Assembly (NCBI RefSeq): GCF_900105165.1
Contig: NZ_LT629740.1
Span: forward strand, 3,410,001-3,474,000
From: Mucilaginibacter mallensis
GTDB taxonomy: Bacteria; Bacteroidota; Bacteroidia; Sphingobacteriales; Sphingobacteriaceae
DNA: 64,000 bases
Direction: 5' to 3'
Below, piece after piece: positions 36,303-45,567 of this stretch. Each line of letters starts with the position of its first letter. Within the stretch, counting starts at the first letter, position 1. Under the pieces are notes generated by a model. It ran no database searches and was not told the DNA's origin. It worked only from the letters and a program-made list of their open reading frames with translations. Both the position numbers and the translations under genes were made by a program.

Positions 36303-36691
36303 GTTAATTAAGATTGATATAAAAAATTGTTTTTAGCTTGTTATACAAGGTTCATATTACAAGTATATAAAATACACTACTAAATACATAGATTTATTAG
36401 CCTTTATTTTTAACAGACGGAATGCGAACTTTTAATAATGCTGGTTAATGTTTGCGTGAATATAAAACTGAGCTGAAAAGCCCTTAAATTTCCCGGTATC
36501 CGAATTCAGTCCCGGGCAATCATGTACCAGGAAGTGTATTTATTGGAGCAAATATCAGCCAACCCTATTTTTAGCTTTCACTCTTCCCTACCGGTTTCAC
36601 ATTTGCAAACACTTGTTTTTGAGAATTGAAAATGGTTATTTTGCGGTCTATTCGACGGATATGGTCGATTACACTTACTACATACCTAAAC
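36303..36691. other. 389-base divergent intergenic region
   Basis: This region holds the upstream sequences of the encapsulin (minus) and subtilase (plus) genes. TATACTTG on the minus strand (36360-36367) is one mismatch from the -7 consensus. An open frame runs into the subtilase from 36626, but I place the start at 36692 because a lipoprotein signal begins there. No RNA gene or repeat was seen. Confidence 0.4.
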
Positions 36692-38356
36692 ATGAAACTA
36701 CCTATTCTGTTACGCTGCTGTTTTCTGATCTGTTTATGCTTTCTTTTTACAGCATGCAAGAAATCTCCGGAACCCGCTGCAAAGCCATCCACTCCTGTAT
36801 TTGATCCATCATCTCTAAACATATCAAAAAGCCCGATAACAAGTTACCGGCTGGATGTTAAGCTGGATAATATCCTGGTAGCGGCCGCTGATATAACATG
36901 GAGCTCTTCTGATATCAGGATTGCAACGGTTAACAGTCAGGGTTTCGTAACAGCTCTGGCTGCGGGGAAGACCGATATCACGGCAACGCTGCTTAACGGC
37001 AAAGGCAGCGCCATATGCAAGATCACTGTAATCGACACCAATTCCTATAAATTCCGGATCGTGTTAAAAGATAAAGGCACATCGGGATTTTCCATTAGTA
37101 ACCCCTCGCAATTTCTTTCTGCTAAAGCCATAGCGCGGCGTCAAAAACGCAATATTGCAATAGATGATAAAGATTTACCCATTTCCGCTGATTATATCAA
37201 AGCCATACAAAAAGTAGGCGGAGTGATTGTAGCCAAAAGCAAATGGCTAGGCACAGTAAGTGTGTATTGCGACGATGAACTTTTAGCATATGAATATAAG
37301 AAGCTTCCTTTTGTGAAAGATGTTTTCGAGGTATGGCAAGGTAAAAAAGTTACGCAGATACCACAGCCCGGATCAAATGATATTATACAAAAAACAGGTA
37401 CATCATCAGCTACAGCGACAAGAAACGCCGCCTATTACGGTGCATCATGGCTTGATATCAGCATGAGTAACGGACAGGTGCTCCACCAAAATGGGTATGA
37501 GGGTGCCGGGATTGATATAGCGGTTATAGATGCGGGATTTAAAGGCTTGAATACTAATTCAACCTTTAACAACACCAGTATTAAGGGAGCCAAGTCTTTT
37601 GTTTATGAAAATGCTGATCCTTTTGCTATTGACAGCCATGGCGTATGGGTTACCTCATGCATGGGTGTCGATCAGCCCGGCAATTATGTAGGCACGGCAC
37701 CAGCGGCTAATTATTGGTTATTACGAACTGAAGATGAATCCTCTGAATTTCCGATTGAGGAAGATTACTGGGCTTCTGCTATAGAATACGCTGATAGTCT
37801 GGGCGTTGATATGGTCAACACCTCCTTAACTTATACCTATCATGATGGCCCGACAGACAATTACACCTACCAAAGTATGGACGGCAAAACGGCCGTTGCA
37901 AGCCGTGCCGCCGATATAGCTGTGGATAAAGGCATTTTCATAGTATGCTGTGCCGGTAATGAGCAGAGCTGGGTGGGCGCCCCTGCTGATGCACCCGGTG
38001 TATTAACAGTAGGCTCCGTCAACAAAACCGGTACAGTTGATTTTTTTAGTTCTTTTGGCATCACCGTTGATGGCCGTGTTAAACCCGATGTTATGGCTTT
38101 GGGTGGTGGTGCAGGTGTTATTGACATTGATGGCAAGTCTATGGTCAGGAGCGGCACCTCCTATGCAAGCCCCATTATGTGCGGACTGGCAGCCTGCCTG
38201 TGGCAGGCCTATCCCAAATTGACGAATAAAGATCTCCTGGATGTGATTAGAAAATCTGCAGACAGGTTTGATAGCCCGGTAATGCCTTATGGTTATGGTA
38301 AAGTTGATATGCAAAAGGCAATGCTATTAGCTAAAACAGTTTCTGATCTTAAATAA
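36692..38356 (+). CDS. S8 (subtilisin-like) serine peptidase lipoprotein with Big-like domain
   Basis: The start at 36692 gives a lipoprotein signal (L-F-T-A-C lipobox about residue 20) in a 554-residue protein. Residues about 40-115 form a Big_2-like bacterial Ig domain (W-S-S-S-D-I-R-I-A-T-V-N, V-T-A-L-A-A-G-K-T-D-I). The S8 catalytic triad is D280 (A-V-I-D-A-G-F), H316 (D-S-H-G-V) and S490 (S-G-T-S-Y-A-S-P). The protease is expected to be lipid-anchored, periplasmic or at the surface. Residues 120-260 may act as a propeptide or inhibitor-like segment. No operon partner. Confidence 0.92.
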   Translation: MKLPILLRCCFLICLCFLFTACKKSPEPAAKPSTPVFDPSSLNISKSPITSYRLDVKLDNILVAAADITWSSSDIRIATVNSQGFVTALAAGKTDITATLLNGKGSAICKITVIDTNSYKFRIVLKDKGTSGFSISNPSQFLSAKAIARRQKRNIAIDDKDLPISADYIKAIQKVGGVIVAKSKWLGTVSVYCDDELLAYEYKKLPFVKDVFEVWQGKKVTQIPQPGSNDIIQKTGTSSATATRNAAYYGASWLDISMSNGQVLHQNGYEGAGIDIAVIDAGFKGLNTNSTFNNTSIKGAKSFVYENADPFAIDSHGVWVTSCMGVDQPGNYVGTAPAANYWLLRTEDESSEFPIEEDYWASAIEYADSLGVDMVNTSLTYTYHDGPTDNYTYQSMDGKTAVASRAADIAVDKGIFIVCCAGNEQSWVGAPADAPGVLTVGSVNKTGTVDFFSSFGITVDGRVKPDVMALGGGAGVIDIDGKSMVRSGTSYASPIMCGLAACLWQAYPKLTNKDLLDVIRKSADRFDSPVMPYGYGKVDMQKAMLLAKTVSDLK

Positions 38357-38450
38357 TTGTGTAAATAAAAAGAGAGCCTGTTGTTAGTGCTTATACTTAT
38401 GCTGATTAACGTGAAAGAAAACAGGATTGCCAAGCTACCTGTATTGAATG

Positions 38451-39047
38451 TTAATTTGCAACAGGGGTATTACCATTTTGCTCAAAAAAATAGATGATAA
38501 GCATTATCGCTTTCTGATCTGTTACATTTTTAGGCGTATGTGGTAAACGCCCGTCAAAAAGCATAGAATCTCCTTCGGAAAGGCTATATTGCTGATCTTC
38601 AAAAATATAGTCAACTTTCCCTGCGAGGATATATTTATATTCAAAAGCCTCTGTGACAACCATCGGCCTGGTTGCATCGGGTTCTAATTCAAGCAAAACG
38701 ATATCAACTGTTGAGTTTTTAAAGGCTTTAGTAAAAATCCGCTGATAGAGAAATCCTACGGCCTGTTCCTTTTCAAATGACTCATATTCATTTTTTCTTT
38801 TTATAATCACAGGAGCCAGCGAGCTATTTTTAGCTATATCCTTGAAAAACTGATTCAGATCAACCTCTAAAGCCCTTATAATATTTACCAGAACTAATAA
38901 AGAAGGTACAGTACGATTATTTTCAATTTGTGAGATCAACCCCTTACTGACACTAACCCGGTCTGCAAGTTCCTGGACGGTAATATTTCTATCTCTTCTT
39001 ATTTCTTTAATTCTTGTACTAATTTCAAGTAGTGTATTTTCTTCCAT
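38451..39047 (-). CDS. XRE-cupin transcriptional regulator
   Basis: The 198-residue protein combines an N-terminal XRE helix-turn-helix (V-Q-E-L-A-D-R-V-S-V-S-K-G-L-I-S-Q-I-E-N, about 24-43) with a C-terminal cupin (about 125-185: Y-I-L-A-G-K-V-D-Y-I-F, L-S-E-G-D-S-M-L-F-D-G-R-L-P-H-T). Such regulators sense small molecules through the cupin. It follows the FAD oxidase gene by 102 bases that contain a long perfect inverted repeat, its likely own operator. It probably controls the oxidase-DUF5690 genes and perhaps more of the locus. Confidence 0.9.
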   Translation of the reverse strand: MEENTLLEISTRIKEIRRDRNITVQELADRVSVSKGLISQIENNRTVPSLLVLVNIIRALEVDLNQFFKDIAKNSSLAPVIIKRKNEYESFEKEQAVGFLYQRIFTKAFKNSTVDIVLLELEPDATRPMVVTEAFEYKYILAGKVDYIFEDQQYSLSEGDSMLFDGRLPHTPKNVTDQKAIMLIIYFFEQNGNTPVAN

Positions 39048-39079
39048 AATTGATTAATCTTCCGAAAATACTAATACCG

Positions 39080-39120
39080 GGTCATTTATTAAATATTAAA
39101 TAAATATTTAATAAATGACC
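39080..39120. promoter_or_regulatory. Perfect 18/5/18 inverted repeat upstream of the XRE-cupin gene
   Basis: Arms 39080-39097 and 39103-39120 are exact reverse complements around a 5-base spacer. The arms begin and end with GGTCATTTA/TAAATGACC. It ends 33 bases before the XRE start and lacks a following T-run on the minus strand, so an operator is more likely than a terminator. Confidence 0.65.
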
Positions 39121-39149
39121 GCTATGTAATTAGTCTGGGAATAAATCAA

Positions 39150-40310
39150 TTATTGAAAAATCTGCTGTATGCTATTTTCAGCATAACCCGCACCCGCCGT
39201 CATTCCTTTGCCTCCAATGCAAGTGCGAATGTGGATGCGATCATCAAGGTCATATTCCAAAATATTTTTTTTAGGATGTTGCGGATAAAAGCCGTTCCAT
39301 GTGCCTGCAATGCTTCTAACATCAATGTTTACTATTCGTTCCGCCTCAGCAAGCATCAACTCATTAATGTAATTGTTAGTAGCAAAACCCAAGTCATCAA
39401 AATGCGAAACACCGACATATTCGTGAGAATCTCCTATTATAATACTTCCGTCCGCTGCTTTTTTAAACAACAAGTGTATACCATAGGCTTTCAGTTCAGC
39501 GTAATGATCAGGTGTTTTTATGCTTTTAAAAGAAGGACAATATTCTTCAAAGCTTTCATATCTGCGAATAGTTAAACCCGTTAATATATTTCCTTCCAAT
39601 CCGCTTGAATGGTCTGAAACAGTTCGCATCATTTGAAGTTTGGTAACCACCTGCCCGCTCTCTGCAAAAATATCCGGGAATAGTAATTTAAATTCATAAC
39701 CGTTACATATTACTGCTTTGAGCGATTTAAATTTCTTACCATTAGTTATGGTTACTTCAACATCATTACCCACTGGCAAACAATCAATAGCAGGTGAGTT
39801 ATATAACAACGTAAACTCCTTGAATTTAAGCCGCATATATTCCTGCAAACGGTAAATCATCAGGTTAGGTTCTATGCTGATCTCCTGGGGAAAAAAAAGA
39901 GCTTCTTTAGCATAAGTGGCTTTTACTGAAGTATACTTTTGTAAAATCTGTTCTTTACTAAGTATTTTTTGAGTATAGCCTTTGGTATCATAATAAGTTT
40001 TTAATTCATTAATCAAGGTTTGCTCATCGTCATCGGAGGCAATATATACACTCCCATTTTTCCGCACTGAAATATCAAACTCCTTTTGTATCGACTGATA
40101 GATTTCAAGCGAACGAACGCCATATTCAAACCATTCGTCTGTCATTCCTGACGGAACTACCATACCAAAATTACGTACTGTTGCTCCCACCGGATAATTA
40201 TCCTTTTCCAGCTGTAGTACTTTTTTCCCAAGCAGTAAAGCATGATAGGCATGGAACGTACCCAAAATGCCACCACCTACTACAATCAAATCATATTTAT
40301 CTGTATTCAT
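39150..40310 (-). CDS. FAD-dependent oxidoreductase, TIGR03364-like
   Basis: The 386-residue protein starts with an FAD-binding motif (V-V-G-G-G-I-L-G, about 10-17) and has the D-amino-acid-oxidase-type (PF01266) layout, with V-R-N-F-G-M-V-V-P-S-G-M near 46-56 and a C-terminal C-I-G-G-K-G-M-T-A-G-A-G. This combination fits the TIGR03364 clade, proposed from gene neighbourhoods to deaminate an aminophosphonate related to 2-aminoethylphosphonate. The activity is not shown by sequence alone. It is five bases from the DUF5690 gene upstream and followed by the XRE-cupin regulator. Confidence 0.78.
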   Translation of the reverse strand: MNTDKYDLIVVGGGILGTFHAYHALLLGKKVLQLEKDNYPVGATVRNFGMVVPSGMTDEWFEYGVRSLEIYQSIQKEFDISVRKNGSVYIASDDDEQTLINELKTYYDTKGYTQKILSKEQILQKYTSVKATYAKEALFFPQEISIEPNLMIYRLQEYMRLKFKEFTLLYNSPAIDCLPVGNDVEVTITNGKKFKSLKAVICNGYEFKLLFPDIFAESGQVVTKLQMMRTVSDHSSGLEGNILTGLTIRRYESFEEYCPSFKSIKTPDHYAELKAYGIHLLFKKAADGSIIIGDSHEYVGVSHFDDLGFATNNYINELMLAEAERIVNIDVRSIAGTWNGFYPQHPKKNILEYDLDDRIHIRTCIGGKGMTAGAGYAENSIQQIFQ

Positions 40311-40315
40311 ATATC

Positions 40316-41686
40316 TTATTTATCTTGTAATATAAGCTCACCAACGCTATCAAGCTGATGATCTGGCTTACTTATTTCATCATTATGTTTAGTTGAATTT
40401 TCTTTATTGTGGTAGATTGTTTTATTCCGGAAATATATTAATGAAGCTATAGCACAAATACCGCCTACTATTGATACGGTGTACACCGTTTGTTTAAAAA
40501 ACACTCCCCAGCTAATATTTACGGTACTAAATTCTCTAAATATTAATACCGATGCGCTTCCCAGATAGCCAACTGAATCGCATATATAAATAATGAAACC
40601 AACATTACTTTTAAAGTGGAAATTGGCAATCATCCGTTCATAAAAAATGGCATTATAGGGTATATAGGCCATATATAGCCCCAGCCCTACCATACACATC
40701 CAGGCAACTGGCCCAATGTAGCTACGGTCAAAAATAAAAGTTGCTACCCCGGCAAGCACACAACCTGTAATAATAATTAAATGTATAACCATAAAGGCCT
40801 TTAAATTATCCCTGATAAGTATAAGCAGGCTTATAATAAGTAAAACTGCTAAGGATACAATGGTATCGGTTTTAGTATAAATATGATTGTCGTGTATTTT
40901 AAAATTGGCCCATATTTCCACTTCAAAATTATCCCTCATATCGCGCAGGATAGTTAGCAATACATAAATAATCAGCGTAATAATTATGCCCGGCAAAAAA
41001 CTGCTTACAAAGTTTTTTCGCTGTGCCGCATTCATAGGTGCTCTTTTTGTTCTTAACTGCTGATCTTCTTTTGTAGGTGCAGGTATTAATTCAAGGCAGT
41101 AAACGCTTAGCAAAAATGGCAACAGGAAAATCAGGCCCGTACAAAATGGCATCCAGTATTGATTAACAGGCAAAATACCCATTAAGGTGCGTGCCACCGT
41201 TTTTACAAATCCCGAAGCAAATATGAGGCTGATTGACATAACCGCCCCCATAAATTCCGTTGCTTTACGCCCTTCCAGATAGCTAAAAACCAAACCCCAT
41301 ATCATGCCTAACGGGAAGCCGTTAATGAGCATAAATACAATATTCCAGGGTGCGGGAACCAGTGCAAAAAAGAGTAATGCCAGCCATGATACCATAATCA
41401 GCCTGATTAGGTTTGCTGCTCTTTTCTTACTCGATGATTCGGCGATAAACCTTATGCCATAAAATTTACTTAAGGTATAACCAATCATTTGTGTTAATAC
41501 CAGCCACACTTTATAATCAACATGCAGGTAACTCAAATGCTCAAATGTGCCTGCTGCAAATGCCTTACGAAAGGCATACATACTGGTATAGCAGCTAAAT
41601 GCCGCCAGGGAAGCCAGTAAGGTAATTGCTAAAGCCGGCCATTTGCGTACTTTCTCTCGGCCTGAATCCAAAATCTTCATTAGCAT
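40316..41686 (-). CDS. DUF5690 MFS-like membrane transporter
   Basis: The 456-residue membrane protein has about 12 hydrophobic segments and an N-terminal Y-T-S-M-Y-A-F-R-K-A-F-A-A-G reminiscent of sugar-phosphate antiporters of the major facilitator superfamily. I place it in DUF5690. A transport role is likely, possibly for a phosphorylated or phosphonate compound given its FAD oxidase and phosphoesterase neighbours (inference). It is 5 bases ahead of the FAD oxidase and 160 bases after the metallophosphoesterase. Confidence 0.78.
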   Translation of the reverse strand: MLMKILDSGREKVRKWPALAITLLASLAAFSCYTSMYAFRKAFAAGTFEHLSYLHVDYKVWLVLTQMIGYTLSKFYGIRFIAESSSKKRAANLIRLIMVSWLALLFFALVPAPWNIVFMLINGFPLGMIWGLVFSYLEGRKATEFMGAVMSISLIFASGFVKTVARTLMGILPVNQYWMPFCTGLIFLLPFLLSVYCLELIPAPTKEDQQLRTKRAPMNAAQRKNFVSSFLPGIIITLIIYVLLTILRDMRDNFEVEIWANFKIHDNHIYTKTDTIVSLAVLLIISLLILIRDNLKAFMVIHLIIITGCVLAGVATFIFDRSYIGPVAWMCMVGLGLYMAYIPYNAIFYERMIANFHFKSNVGFIIYICDSVGYLGSASVLIFREFSTVNISWGVFFKQTVYTVSIVGGICAIASLIYFRNKTIYHNKENSTKHNDEISKPDHQLDSVGELILQDK

Positions 41687-41846
41687 TGCCTGATGATTAA
41701 AATAACTTCTGATATATAATCGATGAGATGCGTAGGATGATTTTCATCACCAACCGTTGTACCGGCCATATCGAATACTATTAATTTAATTAACATTTTA
41801 TTATACTACTGATTGTCAAAATGTTAAAAATATAAAATCGCAGATT

Positions 41847-42815
41847 TTATTTAATTTCCCTATCAGAAATATATGGCACTATAGGATAAACATACGCAGT
41901 CATGTCTACACCCAATTTCTCAGGGGAGGAACCAACGAAAACAGTCTTTTTGCCTTCAACTCTTATTTTTCCGCTATTGTCGACCTCAATAATTGCCCAT
42001 AGTGGGTCTTTGTAGGGCACCGTATATTTAACATTTGGATGAGCACTGTCAACTTCCGGAGAATAACGGATCTCTTTATACTTATCGCCCAACCACTGGT
42101 ATGAAGCACTATTTATCTGCACATAATGTATATCATTGATGTGATTATAATAGTCTTGATGATGGTGTCCGCTCAATACCAATATAACTTTCTGCCGGTC
42201 AGCTTTTTGATTAGCCTGTTCAAGCGTATATCTTAACAAGGTGCCATTTTCAAGCCCCCCGGCATCATTATCCAACCCTTGATGACAAAATATGATAATA
42301 GGGAATGTGGTTGTATCCAGGTCAGTTTTTAACCACTCTACCTGGGCAGGTGAAATGTAGCGTGCATATCCTGCCGGCCTGTCGGGCGATGGATTATGTT
42401 CATTACCATCTAAAACTACAAAGTGGAAACCATTAACATCAAAAGAATAATATTTAGCCTTTGCATTCCAAAACTCAATTACCTGGTCACGGGTATATCC
42501 CCCGTCAGTATCATGATTGCCAATTACATGATATTTGGGCCCTTTGAATTTGTTCCAAACGTCGATCAATGAAAGGTTTTCTTTTTTTGGAATGCAAAAA
42601 TCACCCATTTGGATTATGAAATCAGGCGCTTTTATATTCATCTCGTCAATATATGCTGATAAACGAGGCAACCCATCGTATATAATATCGTGGTGTAAAT
42701 CAGTAATTACGCCAAATCTTATTTTTTTACTTTTCGGCTTCAAATCCGGAATACGGGCAAATAAAAGTGTGCTACCTGCAAAGCTTGTTTTTGCTATAAA
42801 TTCTTTTCTATCCAT
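41847..42815 (-). CDS. Exported calcineurin-like metallophosphoesterase (1)
   Basis: The 322-residue protein has a weak export signal beginning M-D-R-K-E-F-I-A-K-T-S-F-A-G. The metallophosphoesterase motifs follow in order: D39-L-H41-H, G-D-F, G-N-H-D and S-G-H-H-H, which bind a two-metal centre. Substrates of such enzymes range from phosphomonoesters to nucleotides. It is 37 bases downstream of the long GH29 gene and ends the fucosidase run, suggesting removal of a phosphate-type substituent from the glycan or a fragment of it (inference). It is similar in build to the enzyme at 52092-53003. Confidence 0.87.
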   Translation of the reverse strand: MDRKEFIAKTSFAGSTLLFARIPDLKPKSKKIRFGVITDLHHDIIYDGLPRLSAYIDEMNIKAPDFIIQMGDFCIPKKENLSLIDVWNKFKGPKYHVIGNHDTDGGYTRDQVIEFWNAKAKYYSFDVNGFHFVVLDGNEHNPSPDRPAGYARYISPAQVEWLKTDLDTTTFPIIIFCHQGLDNDAGGLENGTLLRYTLEQANQKADRQKVILVLSGHHHQDYYNHINDIHYVQINSASYQWLGDKYKEIRYSPEVDSAHPNVKYTVPYKDPLWAIIEVDNSGKIRVEGKKTVFVGSSPEKLGVDMTAYVYPIVPYISDREIK

Positions 42816-42852
42816 CTTGCTTTTTTCGTGCTTAATTTTATTTAGATAAACC

Positions 42853-44325
42853 TTACTGTATGCTTAAGGCATAGGCATATTGACTTTTATATTTATTGGG
42901 GGCAAATGCCGGGAAAGTCAGTATTACATCTTTGCCGATCTGTTTCCACTTCAATGTTTCGTTTGTTTCTAATAGTCGAATAATTGTTCCGGGCTTTAAC
43001 TGCATGTCCTTTATCGTAAAACGGTTATTATCCGGCCATTTTGGTAATATGGCAAACACTTCTTTAGTACCTGGATTGACTGTAAAGAAACATTCTTTAA
43101 CGGCGTAACCTGGATCAGGATCTATGGTTAGTTTCAGCATAAAACCACCATTTGCCTTAAAATCACCCTCGGTTCTTTTAGGTTTATAATCTTTTCGTCC
43201 AATGCTCCATTGGCATGGTCTGATCCATTTCCGGGTATTATAGATTGCTTTCCCATTTATTTTGAGCCAATCGCCTATTTGTAAAAGTCGTTCCTGCATA
43301 ATTGGTGGAATTTTTCCAGAAGCATCCGGGCCAATATCAAGCAGTAAATTTCCACCCCTGCTTACTATATCACTCAGCAAGAGTACAAGTATTTGTGGCG
43401 AGTTGTAATCCCATGCATCCTCCATTTTATTATTGCTATATGAAAATCCAATCCCCCGGCTTTCCTCAAAATAATGATCACCAAACTCCATGTCGGGCTG
43501 GTATTCTGGTGTGTATACACTGCCATGTTTAAACCTTATGCCCTTGCCATAACGGTCATAGGTAACAATTTCGTTTTTCACCGAACTTTCATTATACAAC
43601 CAGTTTAAAAATTCAGTTGAATGCCAGGTGGTATCACTTTGCTCCCAGTCGCCATCAGTCCAGAAAACATCAGGCTTATATCTTTCTATCAAATCTTTTG
43701 CTTGAGGTATAGCGTATTGCAAAGCATATTTTTCAGGATTGGATTTATATAATGGATTAAACCACTCGTACCATGAAAAATATACGCCCGCTTTTAGCGA
43801 TGTTTTGTGCAAGGCATTAAATAAATCGCCCAATAAATCTCTTTGGGGGCCTATATCAGCAGCAGTCCAGGGAAAGCCCCATGCTTGTTCAGTGTATTTG
43901 TTTGGCCACCAGCAATAACCATCGTGATGTTTAGCCACAGGTATCACATACTTTGCCCCCGATCTTTCAAACAACTTTACCCACTCATCCGGATCGTATA
44001 ACTCGGCTTTAAAATGTTTTGCCAGATCATAGCAAGTTTCGTCGCCAAATACTCGTTTATGGTATTTTGCCACAGCACCATTAAATGCTCCGGTTTGTAA
44101 CCAGTATTGGTACCATTCAGCATATTGCCCTTTTGGAGCGTATGAAGGAACTGAATACACCCCCCATGTAATAAAGATGCCAAATTTAGCGTCTTTGAAC
44201 CACTCAGGTACAGGCCTTTTATCAAGACTTTCCCATGTAGGTTTATATTCTTGCGCATTCGCCAAGAAGCATTTAAGTACGATAATTAGTATAAAAACAA
44301 TTATTTTTTTAATCTTTCTTATCAT
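42853..44325 (-). CDS. Secreted GH29 alpha-L-fucosidase (two-domain)
   Basis: The 490-residue protein has a signal peptide (about 8-24, A-N-A-Q). The GH29 barrel shows F-G-I-F-I-T-W-G-V-Y-S, K-H-H-D-G (132-136) and the nucleophile D224 in F-W-T-D-G-D-W. A C-terminal beta-sandwich (about 360-490) completes the normal GH29 length. It releases alpha-linked L-fucose. It is third of four closely spaced genes after susC/susD. Confidence 0.93.
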   Translation of the reverse strand: MIRKIKKIIVFILIIVLKCFLANAQEYKPTWESLDKRPVPEWFKDAKFGIFITWGVYSVPSYAPKGQYAEWYQYWLQTGAFNGAVAKYHKRVFGDETCYDLAKHFKAELYDPDEWVKLFERSGAKYVIPVAKHHDGYCWWPNKYTEQAWGFPWTAADIGPQRDLLGDLFNALHKTSLKAGVYFSWYEWFNPLYKSNPEKYALQYAIPQAKDLIERYKPDVFWTDGDWEQSDTTWHSTEFLNWLYNESSVKNEIVTYDRYGKGIRFKHGSVYTPEYQPDMEFGDHYFEESRGIGFSYSNNKMEDAWDYNSPQILVLLLSDIVSRGGNLLLDIGPDASGKIPPIMQERLLQIGDWLKINGKAIYNTRKWIRPCQWSIGRKDYKPKRTEGDFKANGGFMLKLTIDPDPGYAVKECFFTVNPGTKEVFAILPKWPDNNRFTIKDMQLKPGTIIRLLETNETLKWKQIGKDVILTFPAFAPNKYKSQYAYALSIQ

Positions 44326-44416
44326 CGTAAATTATCTTAAAGTTTGCAAACATCAGCGGTTCTAATTATTACGGCCAATTAGGTCGTAAGTTATTTTTTT
44401 CGTCAGTACTTTTCTC

Positions 44417-45451
44417 TTATTTTTTTATTAACTGGTCATGAACTATTTCCATCGAGTCTATAAAATGAGGATCAATATTACCATCAGGCAATGGCCCTGT
44501 ATTTAGCACAAACGTAGCGTGCCTTTCTGATACTTTGCGCATATTATTTAGAAGGGTATCAACTGGTTTGTATATCTGTTTAGAACAATATCCCCATTTA
44601 TCTGAGCTTTTATCCATTGCTTGCAGCGGCAATTTTCTCAAAATAGGATCGTTGTCATAATCATGTTGCGGAAATGGGTCATATAGCGCATATACCATGG
44701 CATCTTCTCCTGGAATATAAAACATATCATGGTTATTAATGATCATGCAGGCCGATTGTATTTTATGGATCAAGCTATAAATTTCACCAAATGGCCATCT
44801 ATCCGTGTTTTTAGACCAATATCCGTCAAACCAAATCCCTGCAACAGTTCCGTAATTAGTCAATAATTCCGTTAGCTGGTTCTTCATATATTGAATATAT
44901 TTTTTCTCGTCCCTGTTTGGATTGGGTAGCTGATGTGCGTAAACTCCGCCATCTTCTTTGTGAAATACAAAATCCGGGTGATGCCAATCTAATATTGAAT
45001 AGTACAGCCATAATTTTATTCCCTGTTTATGACACTCTTCCGCGATATCTTTAATTATATCGTGACGGTATTTGCCATGGTGCATAATAGTCCAATCCGT
45101 GTATTTTGAATCGAACAGGCAAAAACCATCGTGATGTTTAGTAGTGATCGTAATATATTTGAATCCTAATTTCTTCGCTTCAGACACCCATCTCTTTGCG
45201 TTAAAATCTTTCGGATCGAACTCATCTGCAAACTTTTCATATTGTGGTACGCCATATCTTCGCATGGCCCAAGCTTCATCAGGATCGTTTAACTGTGTAT
45301 AAACGCCAAAATGAATGAACAAACCCAACCTGCTATTTTCAAACCATTTCCGGTTTTCAATATTGCTTTTAGAAGGGATATAAGATGATTGAGCGACTAC
45401 TGAAAATGAAAAAAGATAAACGAATAGAAATAAAGTGGTGATCCTTTGCAT
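44417..45451 (-). CDS. Secreted GH29 alpha-L-fucosidase, catalytic domain only
   Basis: The 344-residue protein has a signal peptide (about 5-20, V-V-A-Q) and a GH29 barrel with F-I-H-F-G-V-Y, K-H-H-D-G (105-109) and nucleophile D209 in G-I-W-F-D-G-Y-W. It ends where the C-terminal beta-sandwich of longer GH29 enzymes would begin, about 100-150 residues short. The frame ends cleanly, so this looks like a genuine single-domain type. It may differ in linkage preference from the longer neighbour (inference). Confidence 0.92.
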   Translation of the reverse strand: MQRITTLFLFVYLFSFSVVAQSSYIPSKSNIENRKWFENSRLGLFIHFGVYTQLNDPDEAWAMRRYGVPQYEKFADEFDPKDFNAKRWVSEAKKLGFKYITITTKHHDGFCLFDSKYTDWTIMHHGKYRHDIIKDIAEECHKQGIKLWLYYSILDWHHPDFVFHKEDGGVYAHQLPNPNRDEKKYIQYMKNQLTELLTNYGTVAGIWFDGYWSKNTDRWPFGEIYSLIHKIQSACMIINNHDMFYIPGEDAMVYALYDPFPQHDYDNDPILRKLPLQAMDKSSDKWGYCSKQIYKPVDTLLNNMRKVSERHATFVLNTGPLPDGNIDPHFIDSMEIVHDQLIKK

Positions 45452-45494
45452 ATTAATGATATGTTGCCTTATTACTGATTAATGATGATATTTA

Positions 45495-45525
45495 AAATAG
45501 GACCGCAGCTACTGCGGCCCTATTT
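45495..45525 (-). terminator. Strong hairpin between susD and the fucosidases
   Basis: A 14-base arm (45495-45508) pairs with 45512-45525 with one mismatch around a CTA/TAG loop. On the minus strand TTTT follows weakly. Placed after susD, it could end most transcripts or protect the susCD message, lowering expression of the fucosidases. Confidence 0.6.
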
Positions 45526-45567
45526 AACAACTCAAACTAATCAAAAAAATATCTTACCCCCGTTTTA

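Noticed and set aside
36626..36691. Upstream extension of the subtilase frame
   Set aside because: The start at 36692 gives a standard lipoprotein signal with the lipobox at the right distance.
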